Shown piece after piece: positions 47,162 to 56,995 of a stretch of DNA of 64,000 nucleotides. The notes below the pieces were generated by a model. That model did not search any database and was not told the origin of the DNA. It worked only from the letters and a program-made list of their open reading frames with translations. The translations under genes were made by a program, and so were the position numbers. This DNA is from Hyphomonadaceae bacterium (GTDB lineage Bacteria; Pseudomonadota; Alphaproteobacteria; Caulobacterales; Hyphomonadaceae): NCBI GenBank assembly GCA_016714495.1, contig JADKDU010000003.1, forward strand, positions 1 to 64,000, written 5' to 3'. Every line of letters starts with the position of its first letter. The first letter of the stretch is position 1.

Positions 47162-48523
47162 TCAACCGGTCGCAGACGGCAGTAGAAGCCGTACCAGCAG
47201 TCCGCCTAGCCTCGATTGCGACATGTCGACTTTCCCTTGATAGAGCTCCACAAGGTCGCGAACGATCGCAAGACCGAGCCCTGCTCCCGGTTTGGATTCA
47301 TCAAGGCGCGCACCTGGCGAGAACACTATCTCGCGCGCCTCCGGCGGCAAGCCGGGTCCGTCGTCCTCGACAGAGATCACAGCCTGGCCTCGGTCACCCG
47401 CGCTGGCGCGCACGATGATGCGCGACCTGGCGAACTTGAAGGCGTTATCGACGACGTTCGCCACAAGCTCGTTGAGGTCCTGCGCATCGAGAATGGCATA
47501 AACGTCGTGGTCCAGCTCCTGCTCGAGCGCTATATCCTTGCCGGCGTGCAGGCGGGACAGAGCCGAACAGACGCCCGAGATGACCTGTCTGACATCGGAA
47601 CGCGTGCCTGGCGTGCGCGCCATCGCCTGCGCACGCGTGCGTGCGATATGGTGATCGATGTGCACCTGCATTGCACGACATTGCTCAGCGATCGCCATGC
47701 TGGCGACGCCATCGCCCCGTTCGCCAAGCTGATAGGCTTCATCGGCTATGATCGCGAGCGGCCCCTTGAGACCGTGCGCGAGATTGCCCGCATGCGCCCG
47801 AGCGCGCTGGAGAGAATCCTGTTGCGAACAGATCATGGAATTTAGCTCGCTCGCCAGGGGTTGAACCTCGGATGGATAGGCGCCTTCGAGACGAGGCGCC
47901 TCTCCTGCGCGTACGCGACGCAGATCGCGTGCAAGCGCGTTGAAGGGAGCGAGGCCAAATGCGACAAATCCCGTCACCGCCAAGATGAGAACGCCACCGA
48001 GCCCGGCCAGGCTGATTGTGAGCACCCGGTCAAACTCGGAAACGGCAAGTTCAAGGTGACGTTCGTCTGTGCCGACCATGTAGAGCTTGCCTTTGGCTTC
48101 CGCTGTCCCGTGAAGCGCCGTCAAGAGGAGCGGGCCGGTTGGACCCTGGATGCGTTGAGCGTGCAGGTCGCTTGCCGGATCAGTTGAAACTGATACCGGC
48201 CCCAGAGAGCGTCCCTCCAGCGAGGCGCTGGTATATGCGGCGCGCCCCATGCGCTGCACTTCCCAGTAGAAGCCAGACAATGGCACGTCGTATCGCGGAT
48301 CGCTGAAGCGTTCACGTAGCGAACCGCCAGGAGCGCCCTTCAGCTTGTCGAGACGTTCGAGCTCTTCGGTGTGGACAGAAAGTTCTTCGTAGAATTGCTC
48401 GGTCACATGCGCCCGAAAGATCGAGGACAGGACAAAGAAACCCGCAACCATTGCGAGTACGACCCAGAATCCCGCGGCCAGGCCCAACCGAAACCTAAGC
48501 GACCGGGGAACCGTAACGTTCAT
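47162..48523 (-). CDS. Sensor histidine kinase of the metal-efflux locus
   Basis: A 453-residue kinase. Two membrane helices (LAAGFWVVLAMVAGFFVLSS; ISLAGLGGVLILAVTGFVAF) flank a periplasmic sensor of about 140 residues. HAMP, the HisKA box (AHAGNLAHGLKGPLAIIADE) and ATPase motifs (NVVDNAFKFA, VEDDGPGLP, GAGLGLAIV) follow. The organisation is PhoQ/CusS-like. It overlaps the regulator gene and is divergent from the RND operon, pointing to periplasmic metal sensing. Confidence 0.9.
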   Translation of the reverse strand: MNVTVPRSLRFRLGLAAGFWVVLAMVAGFFVLSSIFRAHVTEQFYEELSVHTEELERLDKLKGAPGGSLRERFSDPRYDVPLSGFYWEVQRMGRAAYTSASLEGRSLGPVSVSTDPASDLHAQRIQGPTGPLLLTALHGTAEAKGKLYMVGTDERHLELAVSEFDRVLTISLAGLGGVLILAVTGFVAFGLAPFNALARDLRRVRAGEAPRLEGAYPSEVQPLASELNSMICSQQDSLQRARAHAGNLAHGLKGPLAIIADEAYQLGERGDGVASMAIAEQCRAMQVHIDHHIARTRAQAMARTPGTRSDVRQVISGVCSALSRLHAGKDIALEQELDHDVYAILDAQDLNELVANVVDNAFKFARSRIIVRASAGDRGQAVISVEDDGPGLPPEAREIVFSPGARLDESKPGAGLGLAIVRDLVELYQGKVDMSQSRLGGLLVRLLLPSATG

Positions 48524-49173
48524 CCGAAGCGATAACCCAGTCCGCGAATGGTCTTTATCTTCTCGGCGCCGATCTTGCGGCGCAGACGGCTAATGTAGAC
48601 CTCGATCGTATTCGACTCGCGCATGCCGTCAACGCTGTAGAGATGCTCAACCAGGTCGCCCTGCGAGATCACATGGCGAACCCGTTGCATGAAGTATTTG
48701 AGCATGCGCAGCTCCAGCGCTGTGAGATCGAGCGGCGCACCGTCGCGTGTGACCTCCCCCGTACTGACATTTAGGGCGATATCCTCGAACGTAACGAGGT
48801 TCGAGGCGTGACCCGTGCTGCGCCGACGCAGCGCGTTCAGGCGAGCGATGAGTTCGGGCATGTGGAATGGTTTCGTGAGGTAGTCGTCGGCGCCCTCGTT
48901 GAGGCCACTGACCTTGTCTGCCCACGTTCCACGTGCGGTTAGGACAAGCACGGGCGTCACGATCCCCCTCGCCCGAATTTCCCGAAGCACTTCGAGCCCG
49001 GTCTTGCCGGGCAGACCCAGGTCGAGGACGATCATGTCCATCTGTGGTTGCAGCGCCAGTTCCAAGCCGTCATGGCCATTCGCCGCACGCTCCACGACGA
49101 AGCCCGCCTGTTGCAGCCCGCGCTCAACGCGGGCGGCCAGCTCATCGTCATCTTCAACCAGCAGGATATGCAT
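48520..49173 (-). CDS. OmpR/PhoB-type response regulator
   Basis: 217 residues from ATG 49173. Receiver: HILLVEDDDELAARV, phospho-Asp in MIVLDLGLPGKTGLEV, LTARG, TKPFHMPEL. Winged helix: ALELRMLKYFMQ, VEHLYSVDGMRESNTIEVYI, KIKTIRGLGYRFG. It precedes the kinase with an ATGA overlap. It probably binds the 11-base-spaced repeats at 49221-49270 to control the efflux operon and itself. Confidence 0.93.
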   Translation of the reverse strand: MHILLVEDDDELAARVERGLQQAGFVVERAANGHDGLELALQPQMDMIVLDLGLPGKTGLEVLREIRARGIVTPVLVLTARGTWADKVSGLNEGADDYLTKPFHMPELIARLNALRRRSTGHASNLVTFEDIALNVSTGEVTRDGAPLDLTALELRMLKYFMQRVRHVISQGDLVEHLYSVDGMRESNTIEVYISRLRRKIGAEKIKTIRGLGYRFG

Positions 49174-49220
49174 GGCGAACTCCAGCGCAGGCGATCCGAG
49201 CCGGGGCATAGACCCCTCGC

Positions 49221-49270
49221 CTGAAACCAGCCTGAACTCTCTTTTTCAGTTTCGTTTCAGGTTCGGTTCA
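49221..49270. promoter_or_regulatory. Array of 11-bp-spaced regulator sites between the TCS and RND operon
   Basis: CTGAA occurs at 49221 and 49232, and its complement-type half TTCA at 49245, 49256 and 49267, each exactly 11 bases apart (TTTCAG N5 TTTCAG N6 TTCA). Direct repeats one helical turn apart are the usual targets of OmpR/PhoB regulators. The two orientations face the two divergent operons. Confidence 0.65.
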
Positions 49271-49326
49271 AGCACGCGTCAGGACGGGCGACTACCCCCA
49301 GCGTTCTGGTGCTGTGGGAGTTCCCG

Positions 49327-50390
49327 ATGAAAGCGAGACAGTTGGCGAGCGTCGCAGCCCTTGTTCTCACCCTCAGCCCCGCGTTCGCCCAGCCGGCGCC
49401 GGGGATCAAGCTTTCCCAGCAGCAGCAGGAACGTCTCGGCGTAAAGGTGGAGACTGTCGAGAAGGCTGAGTCAGTTGGAATCGTCGAACTGGTGGGGCGC
49501 GTTTCGCGTGCGCCCAACGGTGTTTCCCCGGTGCTGGCGCCCTTCGCGGGAGCCGTAACCAAGGTTCACACGGCGCCAGGCGCGTCTCTCAAGGTAGGCG
49601 ATCCCATCGTGAGTATCGCCAGCCGGGACTTTGCGACGGCTTCCTCGCTGCTCAAACAGGCCGAGTCAGAAGGCTCCGCGGCGGAAGCTGCGCTTGCGAG
49701 GCAGAGGCAGCTGGTCGACCTTGGCCTCACTCCCCGGTCCACACTCGAAGAGGCCGAGGTCCGAGCAAGTCGTGCGCGGGCCCTGGTGCAGGAAAACCGG
49801 GCGATGACGGCAGGGACTGCAGGCGAGGGAGAACGCGGCGACGGCTACACCGTCCGCGCCACCGCTTCGGGCCGCCTCAGCCAACTTGATGTCCGTGTCG
49901 GCGATACCGTTGACGCGATGGCGCCACTGGGCTCGCTGACCACCTCGAAATCGCTTTGGATCGAGTTCCAAACACCGGCCCGGCTTGTCGGACAGGTGGC
50001 GCCGGGTGATATCGTGACGCTGCCGGGAGGCGCATCAACCTCCATTATTTCGGTGACGGACGTCATAGACCCATCCACCCGTTCGGCAACCGCGATCACA
50101 GCTGCACCTGCCGACTTCATCGCCTTCGAGGGGCAACTCGTTCGCGCGCGACTGTCGCGCGCGACTCAGGCGGCCGATCTCGTCAAGACGCCATCACGAG
50201 CCGTCGTTAAAATCGACGGGATCGACCACGTCTTCCGGCGGACGTCTGACGGGTTTGCCCCCATCCCCGTCAACGTCGTGGGAAGAGCGGTGGAGGCCGC
50301 CACGATCGCTGGCGGCCTCCAACCAGGCGATGCGGTCGCTGTCTCCGGACTCACCGAACTGAAGGCGCTCGCCGCTCAGGGGGCGAGTAG
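49327..50390 (+). CDS. RND efflux periplasmic adaptor (CzcB/CusB-like), frame broken at its end
   Basis: Starts at ATG 49327 with a signal peptide (ASVAALVLTLSPAFAQ). Barrel-sandwich strands (GVSPVLAPFAGAVTKVHTAP, ATASGRLSQLDVRVGDTVD) flank a short hairpin (LKQAESEGSAAEAALARQR); the beta-barrel and membrane-proximal domains follow (GLQPGDAVAVSGLTELKALA). The frame as given runs to 50499, overlapping the next gene by 110 bases. One base more or less in the G5 run at 50379-50383 would end it at TAG 50388-50390, abutting the pump's GTG. It couples the pump to the outer membrane channel. Confidence 0.88.
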
Positions 50391-53300
50391 TGCTCTCCGC
50401 GATCATCAGGGCGGCGCTCACACAGCGCATACTCGTGCTTGGCCTGACGCTGGCCCTCATTGCAGGGGGCGTCTTCGCCACGCTGCGCCTGCCGATTGAC
50501 GCCTTTCCGGACATTTCCTCCACCCAGGTGAAGTTGATCTTGAAGGCGCCCGGCATGACGCCCGAGGAGGTTGAACAGCGCGTCATCGCCCCGGTCGAGA
50601 TGGAGCTGTTGGGGATTCCACGTCAACGCATGCTTCGATCCGTCGCCAAGTACGCGATTGCCGACATCACCATCGACTTCGAAGACGGAGCCGACATCTA
50701 CTGGGCGCGCCAGCAGGTGTCCGAACGTCTTGCCACCGTGATGGATATCCTGCCGACCAACCTGTCCGGCGGGCTTGCACCCATTTCCACGCCCTTGTCC
50801 GACGTCTTCATGTTCACGATCGAAGGCGGAGATCTGACTGCAGAGGAACGCCGCACTCTGCTGGACTGGACGATCCGCCCGGCGCTACGCACCCTGCCCG
50901 GCATCGCCGACGTGAACACGCTTGGCGGCATGGTTCGCACATTCGAGGTGCAGCCGGATGCCGCCGCGTTGGCCTCGACGGACCTGACCATCAACGATCT
51001 CACTGCTGCGATCGAAGCGGCGAACCGCAACGATGGCGCAGGGCGAATCAGCGTGGGCGAAGAAGCCCTGATCGTTCGCTCGGTCGGCGCGATCCAGGCG
51101 CTGGAAGATCTGTCGAGCATTGTCATCAAGCGAAGCACTGATGCCGTTGTGCTGCTTCGTGATGTCGCCGAGACACGCATTGGCGCTCTCACCCGCTACG
51201 GCGCCGTCACGAAGAATGGCGAGGGCGAGGCTGTTCAGGGGATCGTGCTCTCGTTGCGTGGAGCTGACGCAAACACAATCGTTCGCGATGTACGGGCGCG
51301 GCTCGCCGAACTCGCGCCCTCCTTCCCCAAGGACGTAACTGTCGAGGTCTTCTACGACCGGTCGGAGTTGATCTCGCACGCCGTGATGACAGTCCAGGAA
51401 GCCCTGGTCGAGGCGATCGTCCTCGTCGTGATCCTGCTGGTCGTGTTCCTCGGCAACATGCGCGCATCGATCGTCGTCGCCTGCATGCTGCCGATGGCCG
51501 CCCTGTTCACCTTCATGATGATGCAGCTGACGGGCATGAGCGCGAACCTCATGAGCCTGGGCGGCCTCGCCATCGCCATTGGCCTGATCGTCGATGCCGC
51601 GGTCGTCGTGGTGGAAAACACGGTGGATCGGCTTGGCCATGAGCCAGAAGGTGGACGCACGCCCTGGGTCAACCTGATCTTCAGGGCCGCCAGCGAGGTC
51701 GCGGTCCCTGTCGCATCGGGAATCCTCATCATATGTCTGGTGTTCCTGCCGCTGCTCGCCCTGGAGGGGCTGGAAGGCAAGCTGTTCCGACCGGTTGCCA
51801 TGACGATCGTCTTTGCGCTGGCCGGGTCGCTGGCGATGTCGCTTACGATCGTGCCAGTGCTCAGCTCATTCCTGCTGAAAAAGGTGAAGCATAGCGAACC
51901 CTTCCTGATGCGCGTGCTTACACCCGCCTACACGCGTCTGCTGGACTTCAGCCTCAAGCGACCCTTGCCGCTCTTCCTAGTTACAGTGGCCGGCCTCGTG
52001 CTGGCGGGGCTGGCCTACTCCCAGGTGGGCAAGATCTTTATGCCGACAATGGATGAGGGTTCGGTCATCATGCAGACTGCCAAACTGCCCTCGGTGAATC
52101 TTGAGCGCAGCGTCACAGCCGATCTGGCGGTGCAGAAGGCGTTGCTGGCGGACGTACCGGAAATCGAGAGCATCGTCGCGCGTGTCGGTTCGGACGAGCT
52201 TGGCCTCGACCCGATGGGCCTCAACGAGTCCGACATGTTCGTTGTCCTGAAACCCAAAGCTGATTGGCGCAAGCCTGACAAATCCTGGGTGGTCGACCAG
52301 ATGCGGACGGCGATGGAGACGCTCCCGGGAATTGAGCCTGCCTTCACCCAACCGATCGAGATGCGCACCTCTGAGATGCTGACCGGGGCACGCGGAGATC
52401 TCGCCGTGAAGATCTTTGGGCCTGATCTTGCGGTCTTGTCGGACCTCGCAGGGCAGGTCCAGGACTCCATCCAGGCGGTCGAGGGTGCAACCGAGGTCTT
52501 CACGTTGTCCAATGACACGACCGATTTCATGCAGCTGCGGATGGACCGTATCGCCGTCGGGGCCAGTGGCTTGTCTATCTCCGATGCCGAAGATGAACTG
52601 CGCGCCATGCTGGAAGGAGTGAACGCCGGTACGGTGATCGAACCAGGGCGGCGCACCGCAATCCTCGTCCGCGGCGACAGTACGCTTCGGCAGGCGCCGG
52701 AACTCTTCGCCGATGTTCCGATCGCCGCAGGCGGAGGCTCAATACGCGTCGGCGACATCGCAGAAATCCGGCGCGAGCCGGGCGCCGTCAAGATCGACCG
52801 GGAGAACGCGTCGCGCTTTGCGCTGGTGCAGGCTTTTGTCGACGGACGCGATCTGGTTGGATTTGTGGAAGATGCACAGGCTGAAGTAGCTGCGAAGGTC
52901 AAGCTGCCGCCAGGTTACCGGCTCGAATGGGGTGGCGAGTTCGCGAACCAGCGCCGCGCTTCGGAGCGCCTCGGGCTCGTTGTGCCAATCGCACTGGCGA
53001 TGATCTTCGTGGTGCTGTTCGTCACCCTGCGCTCCATCCGCCAATCGGTGCTGATCTTCGCAAACGTCCCACTTGCGCTGATCGGAGGCGTGCTGTCGCT
53101 TTACCTGTCCGGTCAGTACTTCTCTGTGCCTGCCTCGATCGGCTTCATCGCACTGCTCGGCATCGCCGTCCTAAACGGGCTTGTTCTCGTCAGCTACTTC
53201 AATCAGCTGCTTGCGGCCGGTCAATCCGTCGATGAAGCCGTGCGGCTTGGAGCGATCCGCCGCCTGCGTCCCGTGCTGATGACCGCGACGATTGCGGCGT

Positions 53301-53506
53301 TTGGTCTGGTCCCGCTGCTGTTCGCCGACGGCCCCGGGTCCGAGATTCAGAAGCCCCTCGCCATCGTCGTCATAGGCGGACTCGTGTCCTCGACACTGCT
53401 GACATTGCTGCTTCTCCCGGTGCTATTCCGCCGCTTCGGCATTGCACCCGGAACCGTTCGCACCTCCCAGAGGGCCGCCATATGGTCACCGATCTCTGCC
53501 GATTGA
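50390..53506 (+). CDS. Heavy-metal efflux RND pump (CzcA/CusA family)
   Basis: 1,038 residues from GTG 50390. Twelve membrane helices and two large periplasmic loops. HME-RND signatures are DAFPDISSTQVKLILKAPGM, the TM4 motif GLAIAIGLIVDAAVVVVENT and EWGGEFANQRRASERLGLVV. Proton-driven export of divalent or monovalent metal ions across the envelope. Substrate (Co/Zn/Cd versus Cu/Ag) cannot be settled by eye; the DUF3240 gene downstream and the copper genes elsewhere leave both open. Operon: adaptor, pump, DUF3240, channel. Confidence 0.92.
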   Translation: MLSAIIRAALTQRILVLGLTLALIAGGVFATLRLPIDAFPDISSTQVKLILKAPGMTPEEVEQRVIAPVEMELLGIPRQRMLRSVAKYAIADITIDFEDGADIYWARQQVSERLATVMDILPTNLSGGLAPISTPLSDVFMFTIEGGDLTAEERRTLLDWTIRPALRTLPGIADVNTLGGMVRTFEVQPDAAALASTDLTINDLTAAIEAANRNDGAGRISVGEEALIVRSVGAIQALEDLSSIVIKRSTDAVVLLRDVAETRIGALTRYGAVTKNGEGEAVQGIVLSLRGADANTIVRDVRARLAELAPSFPKDVTVEVFYDRSELISHAVMTVQEALVEAIVLVVILLVVFLGNMRASIVVACMLPMAALFTFMMMQLTGMSANLMSLGGLAIAIGLIVDAAVVVVENTVDRLGHEPEGGRTPWVNLIFRAASEVAVPVASGILIICLVFLPLLALEGLEGKLFRPVAMTIVFALAGSLAMSLTIVPVLSSFLLKKVKHSEPFLMRVLTPAYTRLLDFSLKRPLPLFLVTVAGLVLAGLAYSQVGKIFMPTMDEGSVIMQTAKLPSVNLERSVTADLAVQKALLADVPEIESIVARVGSDELGLDPMGLNESDMFVVLKPKADWRKPDKSWVVDQMRTAMETLPGIEPAFTQPIEMRTSEMLTGARGDLAVKIFGPDLAVLSDLAGQVQDSIQAVEGATEVFTLSNDTTDFMQLRMDRIAVGASGLSISDAEDELRAMLEGVNAGTVIEPGRRTAILVRGDSTLRQAPELFADVPIAAGGGSIRVGDIAEIRREPGAVKIDRENASRFALVQAFVDGRDLVGFVEDAQAEVAAKVKLPPGYRLEWGGEFANQRRASERLGLVVPIALAMIFVVLFVTLRSIRQSVLIFANVPLALIGGVLSLYLSGQYFSVPASIGFIALLGIAVLNGLVLVSYFNQLLAAGQSVDEAVRLGAIRRLRPVLMTATIAAFGLVPLLFADGPGSEIQKPLAIVVIGGLVSSTLLTLLLLPVLFRRFGIAPGTVRTSQRAAIWSPISAD

Positions 53507-53793
53507 CACTTGTCTATCCACCGGCTTCAGAGCCGCCGCTTGTCGCGGCGTTACTGGCGATCGATCCACCCATGCCCGGCTTCACCACATGGCGCGGAGC
53601 TGGTCACGGCACGGGCTTCGAGCATGCCAGCCACGCCGAGCGGGTCACAGGCCAGGTCCGGCGCAGCTTGCTGACGTCGATCCTGCCGCGCAGCCATGCC
53701 GATCAGGTTCTGGAGCGAATCCGCCTCGATGCGCCCGTGCCTCACCTGACCTACTGGATCGAACCCGTGCTTGCCGCAGGCCGCCTCACATGA
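53482..53793 (+). CDS. DUF3240 family small protein
   Basis: A 103-residue protein overlapping the pump's last 25 bases. Features are LTLVYPPASEPPLVAALLAI, PGFTTWRGAGHG, QVRRSLLTSILPRSHADQVL and APVPHLTYWIEPV, the PII-like ferredoxin fold of DUF3240. These proteins accompany CzcA-type pumps and may sense metal or regulate the pump from the cytosol. Its TGA overlaps the ATG of the channel gene. Confidence 0.85.
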   Translation: MVTDLCRLTLVYPPASEPPLVAALLAIDPPMPGFTTWRGAGHGTGFEHASHAERVTGQVRRSLLTSILPRSHADQVLERIRLDAPVPHLTYWIEPVLAAGRLT

Positions 53794-55012
53794 ACCGCCG
53801 CATCTTTCCTTGTCTTTCCCTTATACTGTGCATTGCGCCAGCAGCTTTCGCCCAGGACTTCCTGCCAGCGCCGGAAATTGCAGACCTCGCGTTGGGCTCC
53901 CATCCGGACGTGCTCGCAGAACAGGAGCGCGCAAATGTCTCGCGTGGCGAAGCTCGCCGTCTGGCCGCCGACCCATATGAGTGGACGTTGTCGGGAACCT
54001 ATCTCCATCGATCGATCAGGGGAGTCGGCGACTTCTCCGAGTACAACGCCGGAATCGCGCGTGGGTTGCGTCTACCGGGAAAGGCAGAAATCGACCAGGA
54101 GATCGGCCGGCATGGCGTATCGGCGGCGGAGAATGCGGCCGAGGATGCGCGTCACCAGGCGGCCTTGCGTTTGCTGGGCGCCTGGCTTGGTTGGCTTTCC
54201 GCACGAGAGACTGCCGCCATCCACCGCGAGCAAGTCGCCGCCTTCGAACGAGAAGTCAGCGCCGTAGAGCGACGCCTCGCGATCAACGATGCAGCCGCGA
54301 TCGACGTCGAGATGGCGCGCGCCGCGCTTGCCGAATCACAAGCGGCGGCAGCGAGGAGTGCGGGCGTCGTCTTGCGAACAGTGGCGTCGTTGATGGCGTG
54401 GTTTCCAGAGCTGCCGCTTCCCGCAAGCCCAAGGCCGATATCCCCGCCCGCACTGCCCGACGACCTCGATACGTTGCGCCAGGCTGTCATCTCAAACAGT
54501 CATGAAATCGGCTATGTCGAGGACATAGCAAGGCGCGCGGACGCAGTCGCTCAGAGAGCGAAGGCAGATGAAACGCCAGATCCGCAAGTGGGCTTGCGCG
54601 TTTTCAGCGAACGGGACGGCGAGGAAACCGGCATGGGCGTCACCTTTCCATTCCGATTGGCGGGGAGGCTCGCAGTGCAATGGCGTATGAAAGATATGCC
54701 GCAGCCGCAGCCGCGCGGCAGGATGTCCAGCGCGTGCGTCGCACCGTTCTGGACACAGCCGAGACGGACGCCATCCAGGCACGGTCGGAGCACGCAGCGT
54801 GGCTATCGGCCCAGCGCGCCGCAGAGGACAGCACGCGCGTGGTCCAGCGACTTCGGGACGGGTACGGCATTGGCGCCTCCAGCCTGGCCGACCTGCTGAT
54901 CGCGGAACGCCGCTATCTGGACAGCCGACTGATGGAGGCGGAAGCCCGTGCTCAGGCGACCTTTGCGATCCTCAAGCTCAAGATCGACGCGCATGAGATG
55001 TGGATCGATTAA
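53790..55012 (+). pseudogene. TolC-family outer membrane channel, one frameshift
   Basis: Starts at ATG 53790 with a signal peptide (LSLILCIAPAAFAQ). The OEP helical hairpins are visible (ALGSHPDVLAEQERANVSRG, AALAESQAAAARSAGVVLRT). Near 54662, at a GGGG run, the frame loses sense; one base shifted it continues SAMAYERYAAAAAARQDVQR, STRVVQRLRDGYGIGASSLA and LLIAERRYLDSRLMEAEAR to 55012, giving the normal ~407-residue channel. It completes the tripartite metal pump. An indel error is the simplest explanation. Confidence 0.82.
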
Positions 55013-55067
55013 GCCGCATACCGGGTGTTTTAAGAAATCCTAGCGAATGCCGATACCTTCGAAAGGT

Positions 55068-55202
55068 GCTGTCAAGTTTGGCAAGGGGAGATCATTTTCG
55101 GGTTGGCGCGGCCGAGTGGCGTGATCCAAATTCAGCATGAATCAGGTACGGCATGCCAACGCCAGAATGCGCTTGACCCGTATTCGGACTTATCTTGACA
55201 GC
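55068..55202. mobile_element. 135-bp MITE, copy D
   Basis: Runs from GCTGTCAAGTTTGGCAAGG to CTTATCTTGACAGC, with GAGATCATTTTCGGG and CTTGACCCGTATTCGGAC inside. It lies between the channel gene and a convergent CHEGN-family gene. Confidence 0.8.
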
Positions 55203-55222
55203 TCCTCCCCTAGTGAGAGTGA

Positions 55223-56194
55223 CTATCGCCACTTATCTGCCACCCGCCCGCCTTTCAGTATGTTTGAAAGAGCATAATTGCCTTCATGGCAGGAGCTTTC
55301 AAACATGCGCTGGTCGGTGCGATAGAGCGAATATTCGGCCGACCACGGGGCGGTGTAGATGGCGGGATCCTCGACCGTGTACTGGTAGAGCAATTCGTTG
55401 TCGGAAAGCCGCGTCAAACGCTCGATGACCTTGCTGTTCTTGGTCACGACGAGATTAGAGACGAGCCGAACGCGATCGACCTCAGGCAGACTGACGGTTT
55501 CGACCACAAGAGTCTCGCCTTCCCAGCGCGCGATCGAATCGCCCAGCGCAGTGTGAAGCACCTTCGGCTTGTGGGTGTTGGCGAAGGGGATGATGCGCGC
55601 CTCATCGCCATATTCGGAATGGATGATAATCTGCTCAGGGCTGGTTTGAAAAATCTGGCGCGGGTTCAAACTACCAGCGCCAATGTTCGTCACTGGCGGC
55701 ACTGCCAGCCCCACAAGACATCGCTCCCAGGCCGGACGCTCCTCAGGATTGTCATAACGCTTGGTGACCGGCCCGGCCTTGGACTCCTTGCGGGCTTCCG
55801 GCGTGTAAGGCAGGATCCCGTCTGCAGGCTCGACAACCGTGCGCGTGCGCCGTTCGCCTCGGACGATCGGCAGGCCCTCCGTCGCCTTTGCTATCTCCGG
55901 TAACTCTGGATCGAGGCCCCTTGCCGACCTTTCAGCGAAGGCGTTGACCATGCGGGTCGCAAATTCCTGAGCTTCCTTTTCCGGCAGCACCAGCGGCACG
56001 TCCGGCAACCCTTCCAGAATTGTCATGAAGTTGCTGGTCCAGATGCCCTCAAGGTTGGGGTGGCCAAAGGGCGTCTTTGGTGCAGCATAAACAGACGTGT
56101 GCGAGGCCGTAGGCTTTGGCGCCTGGGCGAAACTCGCAGGAGCCAAACTCGAGACGCAGGCGACAAGAACCGCATTGAATGTTCTGGCTTTCAC
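55223..56194 (-). CDS. Secreted protein of the CHEGN family, paralogue 2
   Basis: 323 residues with a signal peptide (VLVACVSSLAPASFAQ). The family skeleton is present: FGHPNLEGIWTSNFM, GERRTRTVVEPADGILPYTP, WERCLVGLAVPPVTNIGAG, IARWEGETLVVETVSLPEV and FESSCHEGNYALSNILKG. Its start overlaps the stop of a short upstream frame (ATGA). The family's function is unknown. Confidence 0.85.
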   Translation of the reverse strand: MKARTFNAVLVACVSSLAPASFAQAPKPTASHTSVYAAPKTPFGHPNLEGIWTSNFMTILEGLPDVPLVLPEKEAQEFATRMVNAFAERSARGLDPELPEIAKATEGLPIVRGERRTRTVVEPADGILPYTPEARKESKAGPVTKRYDNPEERPAWERCLVGLAVPPVTNIGAGSLNPRQIFQTSPEQIIIHSEYGDEARIIPFANTHKPKVLHTALGDSIARWEGETLVVETVSLPEVDRVRLVSNLVVTKNSKVIERLTRLSDNELLYQYTVEDPAIYTAPWSAEYSLYRTDQRMFESSCHEGNYALSNILKGGRVADKWR

Positions 56195-56373
56195 GATTCG
56201 TCCTCCGGCGGGCTGGTGTCAGCTCCAGCCTTGACGCTGTCTATCTCAGCTGGCGGGGCGAAACAAATGCCTGATAGTTCAATCTCCAAGAAGTGATGCG
56301 CCTGGCGGGTACGCATCTCCAGTCTGCGGCCCACTTCAGCAACCCGACGTTGGTATAGCCGCAGCAACAGCAC
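56191..56373 (-). CDS. Short ORF coupled to CHEGN paralogue 2
   Basis: A 60-residue frame whose stop overlaps the next start (ATGA). It reads YQRRVAEVGRRLEMRTRQAH, then HFLEIELSGICFAPPAE. It has no known pattern. It could be a genuine small gene or the 3' remnant of a lost larger one. Support rests on the overlap alone. Confidence 0.3.
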   Translation of the reverse strand: MLLLRLYQRRVAEVGRRLEMRTRQAHHFLEIELSGICFAPPAEIDSVKAGADTSPPEDES

Positions 56374-56995
56374 AAACCCTGCTGAGCAGCTTCTTGAAAG
56401 GGTGCATTCTGACTCCTTCCGATCGATTCTGCGCGTTAGAGTCGAGCTTCAGCATTCACTCATAGGATACTCGGCAGATACTCCGCGCCGTGCGAGTTTG
56501 GCCGATCTCAAGCGCTGCCTGTCGGCAGAGCGCAGAAGCAACGCGGCGGTCTCAAATTAGCCCGCACAAAGAGGTCCACTGGCCGCTATCGGTCTAGCTG
56601 AGACCGGCCGGCCGCCTAAGATCGTTTCCTACCTCCTGATACTGGTGAGCAAGCGATTGGGGCGATCCAACTAGGCTATTTCGAACAATGCCAAATGAGC
56701 CGCGCGAACCTGTCTGACGTGGCTCAAGCATAATCCACCGCTGTCCCAGTCTCGGCAGGTAGATCGGCAACCCCCAAGGGGTCAGATTCCAAGTTCATCC
56801 TCTTCCTCAATCCCAACCGAAGCATCGTCGGCGGAGCGCTTGCCCGATGCGGCGGCTCCGCATGGCTTGATCGCGTAGTTGGGACTCCCATGAACGATTT
56901 GCCCCCCACGATGACCGCTGCCGCCGCTTACACAGGATTAGAGTTCCTACGCTTTACCATGCCGTCAGGCCGACACATTGCAGCAATTGCCGTGG
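56374..56995. other. Intergenic stretch, nothing recognised
   Basis: Frames on both strands are short and pattern-free. A minus frame near 56724-56909 ends PLGVADLPAETGTAVDYA but matches nothing I know. No IS end, MITE or 86-bp repeat word was found. Confidence 0.4.
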
